Positions 36,049 to 43,604 of a stretch of 64,000 nucleotides of DNA are shown in pieces (position 1 is the stretch's first letter; each line of letters opens with the position of its first letter). Below the pieces are notes generated by a model, which saw only the letters and a list, made by a program, of their open reading frames with translations, was not told the origin of the DNA and made no database searches. The DNA comes from an uncultured Ruminococcus sp. (GTDB taxonomy: Bacteria; Bacillota; Clostridia; Lachnospirales; Lachnospiraceae): the NCBI GenBank assembly GCA_946494335.1, contig CAMMBV010000014.1:1-64000 (forward strand), read 5' to 3'. A program made the position numbers and the translations under genes.

Positions 36049-37363
36049 CCAATTTTTTCTTAACTGCGAGAATTCCTGTTACAGAAACCGTAATACAGGC
36101 TGCCACATGGCTGATTAGCACTGCGGCCCAAACCTCATTCAGCCCAAATCCCAAATAAGAAAACAAATAGGCCAGAGGTATTCGTACCACAATATAATAG
36201 AAAATCATCAGACACATACTCCTGGAAGGCATTCCCATTCCATTGAGCATACCCAGACAGCAATTTGTGACTGTGTTAAGAACATACCCGACACTGACAA
36301 TCAAAAAATATGTTCCCACAATGACTGCAACATCACTGCTTTTAACGAACAGGCCGGAAAGCTGTTTGGAGAATCCAACGACAAAAACAGAAAGGATCAC
36401 CAGCAGGCCGCAGCCGTATCCCAATGCACATTTCAGATAATCTTTCGCCCGGTCATATCGTGCGCCGCCGACACACTGCCCGATAATGGTGGTCAGAACC
36501 ATGTTGAGCGCCATTGCAGGATAGAACAGAATAGTTTCCAACTTTCCCGTTATCCCATAAGCCGCTATTGCCGTGACACCATATGTACTGGCGAGCGCTG
36601 TGAGGAAAGTCGTGCTGATTGCCGGAATACTTTGCTGAATGACAGAGGAAATTGCTTTTTGAATGAACTGCAAAACATCGTGTCTGTCAAATGCGGAGAT
36701 TTTAAATGCAAACAATTTTTTCTTCTTCAGATAGATCAGCATAAACAGCAGACAGATAATCTGAGAAAGCAGCGTTGCGATCGCCGCGCCGTGAAAGCCA
36801 ATAAAGTGAATAAAAATGGGATCAAGAACAGCGTTTAAAATTGTCGATACCAGCATCGCTGCCGCTTGAAACATAGCGTTGCCAAAGCTTCGCAAGACAG
36901 CAGTAAAAAATAAATAGAGATAGACAGCCAGATACCCAAGTACATAGATTGACAGATAACTGTATGCCATTTCATAGGTTTCAGCCGGAGTATTCAGTAC
37001 ATTCAAAATTCCCGGAAGAAAAGCCTCAATCAAAACAGTTACAAGAACGGAGAAAACCACCGCTATACAAAACGATGTGGCAACCAGACTTTCTGTTCTT
37101 TTCCTGTCCTTTGCCCCAATAGCCTGAGAAATCAAAATAGCTGCCCCATTGGTCGCCCCCATCGCAACAGAAGTTAAAATCAAAATGACAGGGGTAGAAT
37201 TTGTTAACGCGGCATAGGCCGTTTCTCCAAGCAAATTGCCGATCCAAAGGCTGTCAACAAGGTTATACATCATATTCAGGAACATGGCGGCAATCATCGG
37301 GAGGGTCATTGCCATAAGGCAGCGCTTTGTGTTTCCGCTTATAAAATCAATTTTAGTCATCAT
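36026..37363 (-). CDS. MATE family efflux transporter
   Basis: The 445-residue integral membrane protein shows twelve hydrophobic helices in two similar halves and MATE signatures: MTLPMIAAMFLNMMYNLVDS, GATNGAAILISQAIGAKDR and QSIPAISTTFLTALASTYGV. The family exports drugs or metabolites using Na+ or H+. AAGGA precedes the ATG pair at 37363. It follows a TetR gene and has a TetR-type operator in front, so it is probably drug-inducible. The substrate is unknown. Confidence 0.9.
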   Translation of the reverse strand: MMTKIDFISGNTKRCLMAMTLPMIAAMFLNMMYNLVDSLWIGNLLGETAYAALTNSTPVILILTSVAMGATNGAAILISQAIGAKDRKRTESLVATSFCIAVVFSVLVTVLIEAFLPGILNVLNTPAETYEMAYSYLSIYVLGYLAVYLYLFFTAVLRSFGNAMFQAAAMLVSTILNAVLDPIFIHFIGFHGAAIATLLSQIICLLFMLIYLKKKKLFAFKISAFDRHDVLQFIQKAISSVIQQSIPAISTTFLTALASTYGVTAIAAYGITGKLETILFYPAMALNMVLTTIIGQCVGGARYDRAKDYLKCALGYGCGLLVILSVFVVGFSKQLSGLFVKSSDVAVIVGTYFLIVSVGYVLNTVTNCCLGMLNGMGMPSRSMCLMIFYYIVVRIPLAYLFSYLGFGLNEVWAAVLISHVAACITVSVTGILAVKKKLDATGRRV

Positions 37364-37387
37364 AATAAACATCCTTTCTTTCTTTTG

Positions 37388-37404
37388 AATGAATATCATT
37401 CATT
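37388..37404. promoter_or_regulatory. Operator upstream of the MATE gene
   Basis: 17-bp palindrome AATGAATATCATTCATT with 7-bp arms. It shares 14 of 17 positions with the site at 38112 in front of the TetR gene, so both are likely bound by that TetR. Confidence 0.7.
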
Positions 37405-37469
37405 TTTCTTTTAAAAATATAAGCCGCTTGCTGCGACACGTGGTAAACAATATCTATTGATCATAAATA

Positions 37470-37489
37470 CCCCCGCCCCAAAGCGGGGG
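37470..37489. terminator. Hairpin after the TetR gene
   Basis: CCCCCGC pairs with GCGGGGG around CCCAAA. On the plus strand it runs into ATTTTTT; on the minus strand the following sequence is only TATTTATG. Read in the direction of tetR it may attenuate transcription into the MATE gene. Confidence 0.6.
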
Positions 37490-37498
37490 ATTTTTTCT

Positions 37499-38059
37499 TC
37501 AAAGATGCAGTGCAAATATAAGAAATTCACGTATCCTTTTTGACTTATCTTCCTGTGTCAGATCGTCCGTCAGCAGGATGCCAAGCTGTCCATATACACA
37601 GAACATCGCGGCGGCCTGTATATCGTCAAACTGAATCTCGCCCTTTTGTTTTGCTCGCTGTAGCAGTTTTTCCACAAGGGGAACCAGCTTTTCACATACT
37701 TTGAGAGAAAGCTGATCGTGAAATTTTTTGTTTTCTGCTCCGTGAAAAGCAGAATAATATGTGGTGTCCCGTTCTTCCACTGTGGAGGGCATATCTTCGA
37801 TAATCTGCCGCAAGGTTTTGTCATTGCCTTTATCTGAACCGATATACTGCTCCACCAGGATATCCGCATATTGTTCAATCGCACTGTCAAACAGCGCTTC
37901 TTTGGATGGAAAATAGCGATAGCACAGACCTTGTGCCACACCGATTGCTTTTGCTATATCTGTAATCGAGGTTTTTTCATATCCCTTTTCTCCGAACAAT
38001 TTAAGAGCAGTATTTAAAATCTCCTGCTTACGCACTTCCGGCTCCTTTGTGACCCGCAT
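37499..38059 (-). CDS. TetR/AcrR family regulator of the MATE pump
   Basis: The 186-residue protein has the TetR helix-turn-helix (TSITDIAKAIGVAQGLCYRY, about residues 27-46) then a helical ligand domain. The ATG at 38059 follows AAGGAGG, while a longer frame lacks a start signal. A consensus promoter whose -35 is overlapped by the 17-bp operator suggests autorepression. The same operator lies before the MATE gene. Confidence 0.9.
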   Translation of the reverse strand: MRVTKEPEVRKQEILNTALKLFGEKGYEKTSITDIAKAIGVAQGLCYRYFPSKEALFDSAIEQYADILVEQYIGSDKGNDKTLRQIIEDMPSTVEERDTTYYSAFHGAENKKFHDQLSLKVCEKLVPLVEKLLQRAKQKGEIQFDDIQAAAMFCVYGQLGILLTDDLTQEDKSKRIREFLIFALHL

Positions 38060-38084
38060 AGCCTGAACCTCCTTTCCTTCACCC

Positions 38085-38113
38085 ATTATAAAACCGTTCT
38101 TTTTAAAAGTCAA
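38085..38113 (-). promoter_or_regulatory. Promoter of the MATE-linked tetR
   Basis: On the minus strand TTGACT at 38113-38108, 17-bp spacer, TATAAT at 38090-38085. The first two bases of the -35 lie in the operator at 38112-38128. Confidence 0.8.
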
Positions 38114-38128
38114 TGAATAATGTTCATT
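38112..38128. promoter_or_regulatory. Operator upstream of the MATE-linked tetR
   Basis: 17-bp site AATGAATAATGTTCATT, 6-bp arms AATGAA / TTCATT. It matches the operator at 37388 and overlaps the -35 hexamer. Confidence 0.7.
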
Positions 38129-38132
38129 CATT

Positions 38133-39425
38133 TTAAATTTCCCTATGTGAAACTCCCCCCTGTTCAAACCGTCTGAAAAAACGCCTTGAAAAGAATCCGA
38201 TCGCACACACGATCCCTCCGCTTGGAATCAATACCCAGTAAACGCTGTCTGCGAACCAGTCAAACAAGGCTCCGTAAATTATCTGCCCCGCCGGCTGCGC
38301 GCACATAGAGAGCGTGAATACATAAGACATCACCTTCCCCATCAAATGCTCCGGCGTCCGTTCCTGTATGATAGAAATGGCATAGGTGGAAAACAGGCTG
38401 CATCCAAGCTGGCAGACACTGAACATTCCCAGCAGGATCAGATAACGGGCAACATCTCCTGCCGGCACGAGAAAAGCGATTCCGCACGGAATAAGGCATA
38501 TTCCAAAGGATACAAAAACAATAGCAAGATGATGTGCCCGCAGTCTTTTCGCCAATACCACAACACACAGGCTGCCTAAAATAGATGCAACACCCATGAC
38601 GCTTTCCGCAATGCCGTAGTGGGCAGCGGAGAGGCCAAGCACGGTGCGGACTAAATAGGGAAGTCCCACCACAGCAGTGCCTGCCACAAACAGGCTGACG
38701 GCTGCCGCCAAAAGAAGAAGTTTCATAATCCCCGACTGCTCAAGACGCAAAAAGCGCATGCTGACAGTGAAATCTTCTTTGATGACCGCGCCGATTCCCA
38801 TTCTTCCTTCCGGCTTTTTGTAATCCAGTCGGATAAAGCATTCCAAAAAAGCTGTGATAAAGAAACATGCCACCGTGGCATAAAATACAGGCCGGATTCC
38901 GAATGCGGTATAAAAAATGCTGCCCAAAAACGGAGTTATGAGAGATGCGATCGAGGCCACCTGACTGATGACAGCATTTCCTTTTACGATGTTATCCCCG
39001 GATAGCATCTGCGGAACACATGCCTGCACAGTGGGCGATTCAAACGCACCCAATACCGACAAGATTACAAGCAGCGCACCGACAATGAAAATGTCATGCC
39101 CGAATGCCATGGCAAATCCGGCAGTCAGTACAGACAGCCCGGAAAGAGCATCCAGCGCAACCATGATATTGCGGCGGTTTGCCCGGTCTGCAAGAATGCC
39201 TCCAAAAGGGGACAGCAAGATTGTAGGGAACATGGACAACGCCAGCAGTCCCGCAAAAACAGATGCGGACCCGGTCCGTTCCAGCACATACATGGACAAG
39301 GCAAATTTCAGAGTGTAATTGCCGATCAGGGAACTGACCTGCCCCAGAATTAAAAAAGTAAAATTTCGGGTAAAAAGCTTCTGATTCATCTTCTCCTCCA
39401 TTTTGGTCAAATTTTTTTCTTTCAT
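38133..39425 (-). CDS. MFS transporter (MefA-like, MFS_3 group)
   Basis: The 430-residue protein has twelve membrane helices. Motifs of the macrolide-efflux-like MFS group are visible: NFTFLILGQVSSLIGNYTLK, LSPFGGILADRANRRNIMVA, and ERTPEHLMGKVMSYVFTL. It probably exports drugs or small lipophilic compounds with proton exchange. The start at 39425 has AAAGGAGG; upstream codons in frame cross the tetR terminator. It lies 180 bp after a second TetR gene, in the same direction. Confidence 0.88.
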   Translation of the reverse strand: MKEKNLTKMEEKMNQKLFTRNFTFLILGQVSSLIGNYTLKFALSMYVLERTGSASVFAGLLALSMFPTILLSPFGGILADRANRRNIMVALDALSGLSVLTAGFAMAFGHDIFIVGALLVILSVLGAFESPTVQACVPQMLSGDNIVKGNAVISQVASIASLITPFLGSIFYTAFGIRPVFYATVACFFITAFLECFIRLDYKKPEGRMGIGAVIKEDFTVSMRFLRLEQSGIMKLLLLAAAVSLFVAGTAVVGLPYLVRTVLGLSAAHYGIAESVMGVASILGSLCVVVLAKRLRAHHLAIVFVSFGICLIPCGIAFLVPAGDVARYLILLGMFSVCQLGCSLFSTYAISIIQERTPEHLMGKVMSYVFTLSMCAQPAGQIIYGALFDWFADSVYWVLIPSGGIVCAIGFFSRRFFRRFEQGGVSHREI

Positions 39426-39531
39426 TATGTCCTCCTTTAATGCATTACATGGGTGCTGATCGGTATGTAAATATTCAAAGAAATACATTGTCAGTAAGAT
39501 ACCGAACAAACGAATGTATAATTCTAAAGTT

Positions 39532-39590
39532 AAAGACCCTGATGCAAGTATGCGGATCAACCTGGCATTGATTCAAGCATCAGGGTCTTT
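39532..39590 (-). terminator. Long hairpin after the second tetR
   Basis: AAAGACCCTGATGC (39532) pairs perfectly with GCATCAGGGTCTTT (39577), loop 31 nt, 17 bp beyond the TetR stop on the minus strand. It separates tetR from the MFS gene. Confidence 0.65.
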
Positions 39591-39606
39591 GACCCTCGCG
39601 GCAGCT

Positions 39607-40254
39607 TTACTTTTCATCCGGCATTTTTTCAAAAAATTTATCCACCAGAACATAGAGAGAATCATCCATAAGGGGAACTCCCATCTTCTCCAGCATATCA
39701 CCAAGAAAGTGAAACTTTTTCTTCATTCCTTCCTTATCAGACGGAAACACAGAAGGCAGCATCCACAAACTGGTAAGCAGGGGGATGAGTTCAGCGATTT
39801 CTTCGACATACTCCGTGTGCAGAGAACCGTCCCTGTTGCCCTCTTCCAGCAATTCCTGATAATAGGGGGTGAGAATACGCCGGTTGGATTCGATCATCTC
39901 CACCAAAAGCCGGGGATTTCTCGTAAGGGGAATGGATTGGATAGTCATACTGTTCCGTTCTTCATCCGACTGATACACCCGTACTGTCTCCCGCAGTTTC
40001 TGGAGACCGTTCAGATCCGAACGCTTCTGCACTTTCTCAAAGGGATTATTTGCAAAAAACATCCGGTCTCCTACAGCATCCATAATTTCCTCTTTTGACT
40101 TGAAATGATGGTAGACTGCTCCTTTGGATAATCCGTCCAGATGATCTACAATGTCCTGAATGGTGGTGTTTTCATATCCCTTTTCTAAAAATAACCGCTG
40201 CGCTGCATCAAGAATTTTTTCCACGGTTACCTCCGGGTATTTGTTTCGTGCCAC
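39607..40254 (-). CDS. TetR/AcrR family regulator of the MFS pump
   Basis: The 215-residue protein has the helix-turn-helix TTIQDIVDHLDGLSKGAVYH (about residues 31-50) and a helical C-terminal domain. GTG at 40254 is chosen because GGAGGAG lies five bases before it; an ATG eight codons earlier overlaps the ribosome site. A perfect-consensus promoter and a 17-bp palindrome in the leader point to autorepression. It probably also controls the MFS gene downstream. Confidence 0.88.
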   Translation of the reverse strand: MARNKYPEVTVEKILDAAQRLFLEKGYENTTIQDIVDHLDGLSKGAVYHHFKSKEEIMDAVGDRMFFANNPFEKVQKRSDLNGLQKLRETVRVYQSDEERNSMTIQSIPLTRNPRLLVEMIESNRRILTPYYQELLEEGNRDGSLHTEYVEEIAELIPLLTSLWMLPSVFPSDKEGMKKKFHFLGDMLEKMGVPLMDDSLYVLVDKFFEKMPDEK

Positions 40255-40274
40255 AGGATCTCCTCCTTCTTTTA

Positions 40275-40291
40275 ACATACGTCTGGTATGT
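40275..40291. promoter_or_regulatory. Operator of the MFS-linked tetR
   Basis: ACATAC-N5-GTATGT palindrome (17 bp) just downstream of the -10 element, typical TetR-type operator spacing. A single half-site-like ACATACC occurs in the MFS leader near 39462. Confidence 0.65.
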
Positions 40292-40295
40292 ATAC

Positions 40296-40324
40296 ATTAT
40301 AAAGCGCGGTGCAAAGCCTGTCAA
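40296..40324 (-). promoter_or_regulatory. Promoter of the MFS-linked tetR
   Basis: On the minus strand TTGACA at 40324-40319, 17-bp spacer, TATAAT at 40301-40296; both hexamers are consensus. Confidence 0.8.
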
Positions 40325-40361
40325 GATACATTCTGTTGGTATCTAATTGAAAATTCCAATT

Positions 40362-40415
40362 GAACAAAATCGCTATACCACAGCCTTCACAGGCCATCGC
40401 ACAGCGATTTTGTTC
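40362..40415. repeat. Inverted repeat after the broken hydrolase gene
   Basis: GAACAAAATCGCT and AGCGATTTTGTTC form a perfect 13-bp inverted repeat with a 28-nt loop, between the hydrolase stop and the tetR promoter. It may be the hydrolase operon terminator. Confidence 0.5.
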
Positions 40416-40427
40416 AAGTATGATTTA

Positions 40428-40605
40428 TCATTCTACCTCAGCGCTTTCAATGTCAGAAACCATTATCAACGAATCTTTCTGCAGATACTTGATTGCCTTC
40501 AACGCATATTCATGTGCCTCTTTGCTCGAACCAGCAACCGCATCAGTTACAACCTTAATATAATAGTTATGTTGATGTGCGTCTACTGCTGTGTAGTGAA
40601 TGCAA
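40428..40605 (-). pseudogene. C-terminal part of the interrupted isochorismatase-family hydrolase
   Basis: Reading on the minus strand from the junction: CIHYTAVDAHQHNYYIKVV, then TDAVAGSSKEAHEYALKAI and YLQKDSLIMVSDIESAEVE, then a TGA. This is the C-terminal third of a cysteine hydrolase. Its first residue is the catalytic cysteine, at the GCAA core. The N-terminal part lies at the other end of the element (57,427-57,829). Joining them restores LTDVCIHYTAVDAHQ in frame. Confidence 0.9.
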
Positions 40606-41086
40606 TGGTATTCTCAATCACACAGACCTTTATGAGTACAAACACGGCAAAATGCTAATGCACCTTAAGTTCTGCCTTGAGAGTATTCCGACAGACCAAA
40701 CTCCTGCTGCAATGCTTAGATACTACCGACAACGCAAAGGATTAACTACACGGCAGTTAGCCGAGAGTGTAGGCATTGTACCTGCCACGCTTTTAATGTA
40801 CGAACGCGAAAAGTTTCCGATACCATATCAAACTGCAATAGCATTTGCAAATATTCTTGAAATTGATAGAAATCTGCTTTTTGATGACTTTGCTCGATTT
40901 ATGGATTATCCTTACAGCGACAGACTTCGTGAAGTCAGAAAAGCATATGGATTGAATCAAACGGATTTTGCGGAAAAAGCTAATATTTGTTACAGTATCT
41001 ATGCTAAATGGGAAACCGCTGTCCGTCAGCCGTCAAGAAAGATGTATGTGCAATTAGTAACCACATATCCTGAAATAAAAATATAA
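40577..41086 (+). CDS. Double helix-turn-helix protein at the left end of the element
   Basis: The frame encodes two XRE-like helix-turn-helix units: MLRYYRQRKGLTTRQLAESV with VPATLLMYE (about residues 45-78), and LREVRKAYGLNQTDFAEKAN with ICYSIYAKWE (about 116-147). The first nine codons, from GTG at 40577, are antisense of the host hydrolase gene. No ribosome site is seen before that GTG or before the internal ATGs at 40652, 40658 and 40712. In the excised circle this frame would be fused in register to the serine recombinase. Either it is a regulator expressed as the tail of the recombinase or it is silenced by integration. It ends at a strong terminator. Confidence 0.65.
   Translation: MRLLLCSECNGILNHTDLYEYKHGKMLMHLKFCLESIPTDQTPAAMLRYYRQRKGLTTRQLAESVGIVPATLLMYEREKFPIPYQTAIAFANILEIDRNLLFDDFARFMDYPYSDRLREVRKAYGLNQTDFAEKANICYSIYAKWETAVRQPSRKMYVQLVTTYPEIKI
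40602..40605. other. Left attachment core (attL) GCAA
   Basis: The only sequence common to both junctions is GCAA (TTGC on the hydrolase strand). Host-side sequence TTCACTACACAG lies to the left on the minus strand and restores the hydrolase frame when joined to the right-hand half. Confidence 0.85.
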
Positions 41087-41129
41087 AAAATACAGCGTAT
41101 CTGTTTTATCGTAGATACGCTGTATTTTT
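41086..41129. terminator. Strong bidirectional terminator
   Basis: A 17-bp perfect stem (AAAAATACAGCGTATCT with AGATACGCTGTATTTTT, loop 10) begins at the HTH stop codon. Confidence 0.85.
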
Positions 41130-41201
41130 AATCGGCACATTGGTGTTTGGCCTTTTTCTTCTGTAAAATGAAAATACAATAAAACGCAGGAGGAAAACGC
41201 A

Positions 41202-41579
41202 ATGGAAAAATCATTATTTGAACAAATGGGCGGTACATACACTCAGGTTGGAGATTATCTGCTTCCAAACTTGACACTTCCCGAAGATGAACAGAAATCT
41301 ATCGGCATTTGGGGACAGCGACACGCACGATACTTAAAAAAGCACCACAAAGTTCTGTATATGAACTTGATGACAAGCGGTAAGCTGAACAGCTACCTTG
41401 CCGAAATTGATGAGCGGGCGGAAGATATGTTTTCTCGGCTCGTAAAAGAAATGGCTGTAAGACGAGGTGTAACCGAGCAGCTAAAGGCAGCCGACCAAAT
41501 GGCTTGGGTAGGAAAAATGAATGCTATCCGCAATTCTGCTATGGAAATCATAAATAACGAGATAATATTTACAAAGTAA
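41202..41579 (+). CDS. tnpV: Transposon-encoded protein TnpV
   Basis: The 125-residue protein has the TnpV pattern: YTQVGDYLLPNLTLPEDE, IGIWGQRHARYLKKHHKVLY, LAEIDERAEDMFSRLVKEMA. TnpV is a small protein of unknown function found in Tn4451-like mobilizable elements and many Clostridia elements. AGGAGG precedes the ATG. It lies between two strong terminators, so it is monocistronic. Confidence 0.88.
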   Translation: MEKSLFEQMGGTYTQVGDYLLPNLTLPEDEQKSIGIWGQRHARYLKKHHKVLYMNLMTSGKLNSYLAEIDERAEDMFSRLVKEMAVRRGVTEQLKAADQMAWVGKMNAIRNSAMEIINNEIIFTK

Positions 41580-41581
41580 CC

Positions 41582-41624
41582 GAAATCGGGGCGATGATAA
41601 AAGATTTTTCATCGCCCCGATTTC
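41582..41624. terminator. Strong bidirectional terminator after tnpV
   Basis: A 16-bp perfect stem (GAAATCGGGGCGATGA with TCATCGCCCCGATTTC) lies between tnpV and the convergent lipoprotein gene. Confidence 0.85.
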
Positions 41625-41644
41625 ATATATTTACTTGTTTTTGA

Positions 41645-42520
41645 CTATTCGCTTTTTGTTTCGGGAGCACTAATAGTGCCGCTCAATGAATAGCTTTTTT
41701 CATCGTAATGCAAATAAACATTATAGCCTTCTGCGTTATCTGCTGAATAGAACCCTTCAAAACTGCCCGGCTCAACTGTATACCCAAGTCCTTTACATTC
41801 CTCAACATAAGCGTTAAACTGCTCCAATGACAAGCCGTATGCATCAAACATAAAGATAGCTTCATCATCTCTGCCGCTTTCTACCACTTTCACGTCCGGC
41901 TTCGGAATTTTGCTGCCAAGGTCTGTTTGCGACCATTGATATGCTATCTCCGTTTCTGCTTCAGTAGAATACTTTTTCGAACCGTAATCATAATATACGG
42001 TAAAAATTTTATCCTCATCGATATACTTAATAGTAGCAATATCAGGCTCAACCAAGTTATAGTGGTCTATGTCTTTTAGATAAATATAACCACCATAATA
42101 ATAACAGTTTACATTTGAAACAGATTCACTCGGACTAACAACTCTGTCCGTTTCGGCGTGCATTGAAATTGGTCGGCTCTTGAGGTCTTCCATATCTTCA
42201 TCGCTTACTTCAAACTTCTTTTGAATATCCGAATAGAATTTCAATTTTTCTTCTTCGGTGACGCCAGCCTTTTCTTTAAATGTGATTTCAAAGTTTGTTA
42301 GCGTATATTGCGTATTATTCGTGTAGTTAAGAAGAATATAACGGTCACCGTCAACGATACCTTCATCAACATTCCAAGCAATATCCTCTATGTTAATCTT
42401 TTCCTTTATGGTACTACTGCTGGGTTTATCAGTTTTTTCATTACTGCCGCACCCGGCAAAGCACACTACTACACTAAGTATAACGGCAAAAATCGTTAAT
42501 ATTTTTATTTTCTTATTCAT
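41645..42520 (-). CDS. Predicted lipoprotein with DUF6591-like C-terminus
   Basis: The 291-residue protein has a signal peptide (KKIKILTIFAVILSVVVCFA) and lipobox FAGC, so it should be anchored to the outer face of the membrane. The middle region binds no known motif; the C-terminal 70 residues (MFDAYGLSLEQFNAYVEECK, then YSADNAEGYNVYLHYDE) resemble DUF6591. Function is unknown. It is the last gene of the seven-gene cargo operon, 26 bp after a small acidic gene. AGGAGG precedes the ATG. Confidence 0.75.
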   Translation of the reverse strand: MNKKIKILTIFAVILSVVVCFAGCGSNEKTDKPSSSTIKEKINIEDIAWNVDEGIVDGDRYILLNYTNNTQYTLTNFEITFKEKAGVTEEEKLKFYSDIQKKFEVSDEDMEDLKSRPISMHAETDRVVSPSESVSNVNCYYYGGYIYLKDIDHYNLVEPDIATIKYIDEDKIFTVYYDYGSKKYSTEAETEIAYQWSQTDLGSKIPKPDVKVVESGRDDEAIFMFDAYGLSLEQFNAYVEECKGLGYTVEPGSFEGFYSADNAEGYNVYLHYDEKSYSLSGTISAPETKSE

Positions 42521-42546
42521 AATCTGAACCTCCTAAATGTGTTTTG

Positions 42547-42756
42547 TTAATCTTCATCAAATTCTACTATCTCGTAGTCCGGGTTTTCAAAGCTGTCCTC
42601 ATCGTAATCGTAATCGCCGGGATTAGACATATGAAGAATTTCTGCTCCTTCACGAGTACAGGAACACAGATACAGCGCATATTCCTCCGCTGCTTCCTCC
42701 GTATCGAATACCTCATCCTGTTCTTCGCCATCAAAAATAATTTTGTACTTTTCCAT
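42547..42756 (-). CDS. Small acidic protein, 69 residues
   Basis: Starts MEKYKIIFDGEEQDEVFDTE and ends YEIVEFDED; about one third of residues are Asp or Glu. The first half looks like a short beta-hairpin-alpha unit seen in small phage and element proteins. The acidity would suit an antitoxin, DNA mimic or inhibitor (inference). CGGAGG precedes the ATG. Position: between the HNH gene and the lipoprotein gene. Confidence 0.65.
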   Translation of the reverse strand: MEKYKIIFDGEEQDEVFDTEEAAEEYALYLCSCTREGAEILHMSNPGDYDYDEDSFENPDYEIVEFDED

Positions 42757-42777
42757 TTTTGTCTACCTCCGTTATTG

Positions 42778-42996
42778 TTAAAATTTGCAGATGTCCAATT
42801 TACCACTATGAACCTTCTTGTGACAGTCGTGGCAGAGCGAGATGATATTTTCCGCTGTTGCTGCTCCTAAAAACTGATGGTCGAATATGTGATGTCCTTG
42901 GACTTTCTGCCTTGAACCGCAAGCCTGGCAAGTTTCATAATCTCTTGCTCGACCTGCTCTTTGTGCCTTGATGTGTGCTGATGAACGCTTCGCCAT
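42778..42996 (-). CDS. HNH endonuclease-like protein, 72 residues
   Basis: After the basic start MAKRSSAHIKAQRAGRARDY the protein has TCQACGSRQKVQGHHIFDHQ and ISLCHDCHKKVHSGK: the CxxC...HH...CxxCH arrangement of a zinc-bound HNH fold. The catalytic HH pair and the second His are present. The ATG at 42996 has GGAGG; a longer frame covers the preceding gene's end. It is very short for an HNH protein, so it could be a nickase or a DNA-binding element. Confidence 0.75.
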   Translation of the reverse strand: MAKRSSAHIKAQRAGRARDYETCQACGSRQKVQGHHIFDHQFLGAATAENIISLCHDCHKKVHSGKLDICKF

Positions 42997-43000
42997 AATA

Positions 43001-43198
43001 TTAACCTCCAATCCTTTTTCTAATGCCGCCCTGAATGAGTGAACCCACATTGCTCTTTTGTCCTGTGGCTATAGTACCCCTGCCAAGAGGAGCATATTTA
43101 GCTTTAGCTCTCATAATGTCTTTGGAAATTTGTGCTGCCTGACTTTGTGTCAATTCTGAAATTACCGCTACAACGGCTCTATCTTTCTTGCCTGCCAT
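43001..43198 (-). CDS. Small hypothetical protein, 65 residues
   Basis: MAGKKDRAVVAVISELTQSQ followed by a basic region and a Gly-rich C-terminus (IQGGIRKRIGG). Strong AAGGAGG ribosome site, four bases before the HNH gene. It has no recognised domain. The helix with AAQISKDIMRAKAKYAPLG is amphipathic and basic, which might bind nucleic acid. Confidence 0.65.
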   Translation of the reverse strand: MAGKKDRAVVAVISELTQSQAAQISKDIMRAKAKYAPLGRGTIATGQKSNVGSLIQGGIRKRIGG

Positions 43199-43212
43199 AT
43201 ATTTTATCCTCC

Positions 43213-43428
43213 TTAAAAATTTGTGATTTTTACACCGTTTTCAGTTTCGACTTCTACAACATTTTCGCCATAGCCAATGGTAGTGATATGTTCTGTATCA
43301 ACCCAAATGCCCGATTCATCTTTGCCAAGAGGGATAATATCCACCTCACCGCTGATCCTCTCCACAGCTACGAAGTCACTCGTTACGCTGATTACTTTGT
43401 CGCCGTCCTGTAAAATTTTGATTATCAT
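43213..43428 (-). CDS. Small beta-rich hypothetical protein, 71 residues
   Basis: MIIKILQDGDKVISVTSDFV, then GEVDIIPLGKDESGIWVDTE and NVVEVETENGVKITNF: alternating strands without cysteine, so a small beta-barrel or sheet is likely. ATG at 43428 follows GAGGAGG. It sits inside the tight cargo operon. Family unknown. Confidence 0.65.
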   Translation of the reverse strand: MIIKILQDGDKVISVTSDFVAVERISGEVDIIPLGKDESGIWVDTEHITTIGYGENVVEVETENGVKITNF

Positions 43429-43439
43429 ATTTGACCTCC

Positions 43440-43589
43440 TCAATCATCGTAGGTGGAACTTAATGCGCCTCCACCTATAGCGCATAATAACAAGATGATG
43501 TCATCAACCGGTCCGGGACATAAGTCCACCGGTGAGACTATGTAAATAATAAGCAGTATCACCAACATTCCTTTAAGAACTCCGCTCAT
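43440..43589 (-). CDS. 49-residue DUF1232-like membrane peptide
   Basis: MSGVLKGMLVILLIIYIVSP continues VDLCPGPVDDIILLLCAIGG and ends ALSSTYDD. The core (I/S)P-D-L-x-P-G-P-V-D-D is the hallmark of DUF1232 (YkvA-type) proteins, reduced to one hydrophobic hairpin. GGAGGTG lies before the ATG, 15 bp after the NERD gene and 11 bp before the next. It fills an apparent gap in the operon. Confidence 0.75.
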   Translation of the reverse strand: MSGVLKGMLVILLIIYIVSPVDLCPGPVDDIILLLCAIGGGALSSTYDD

Positions 43590-43604
43590 TTCAGCACCTC
43601 CAAT

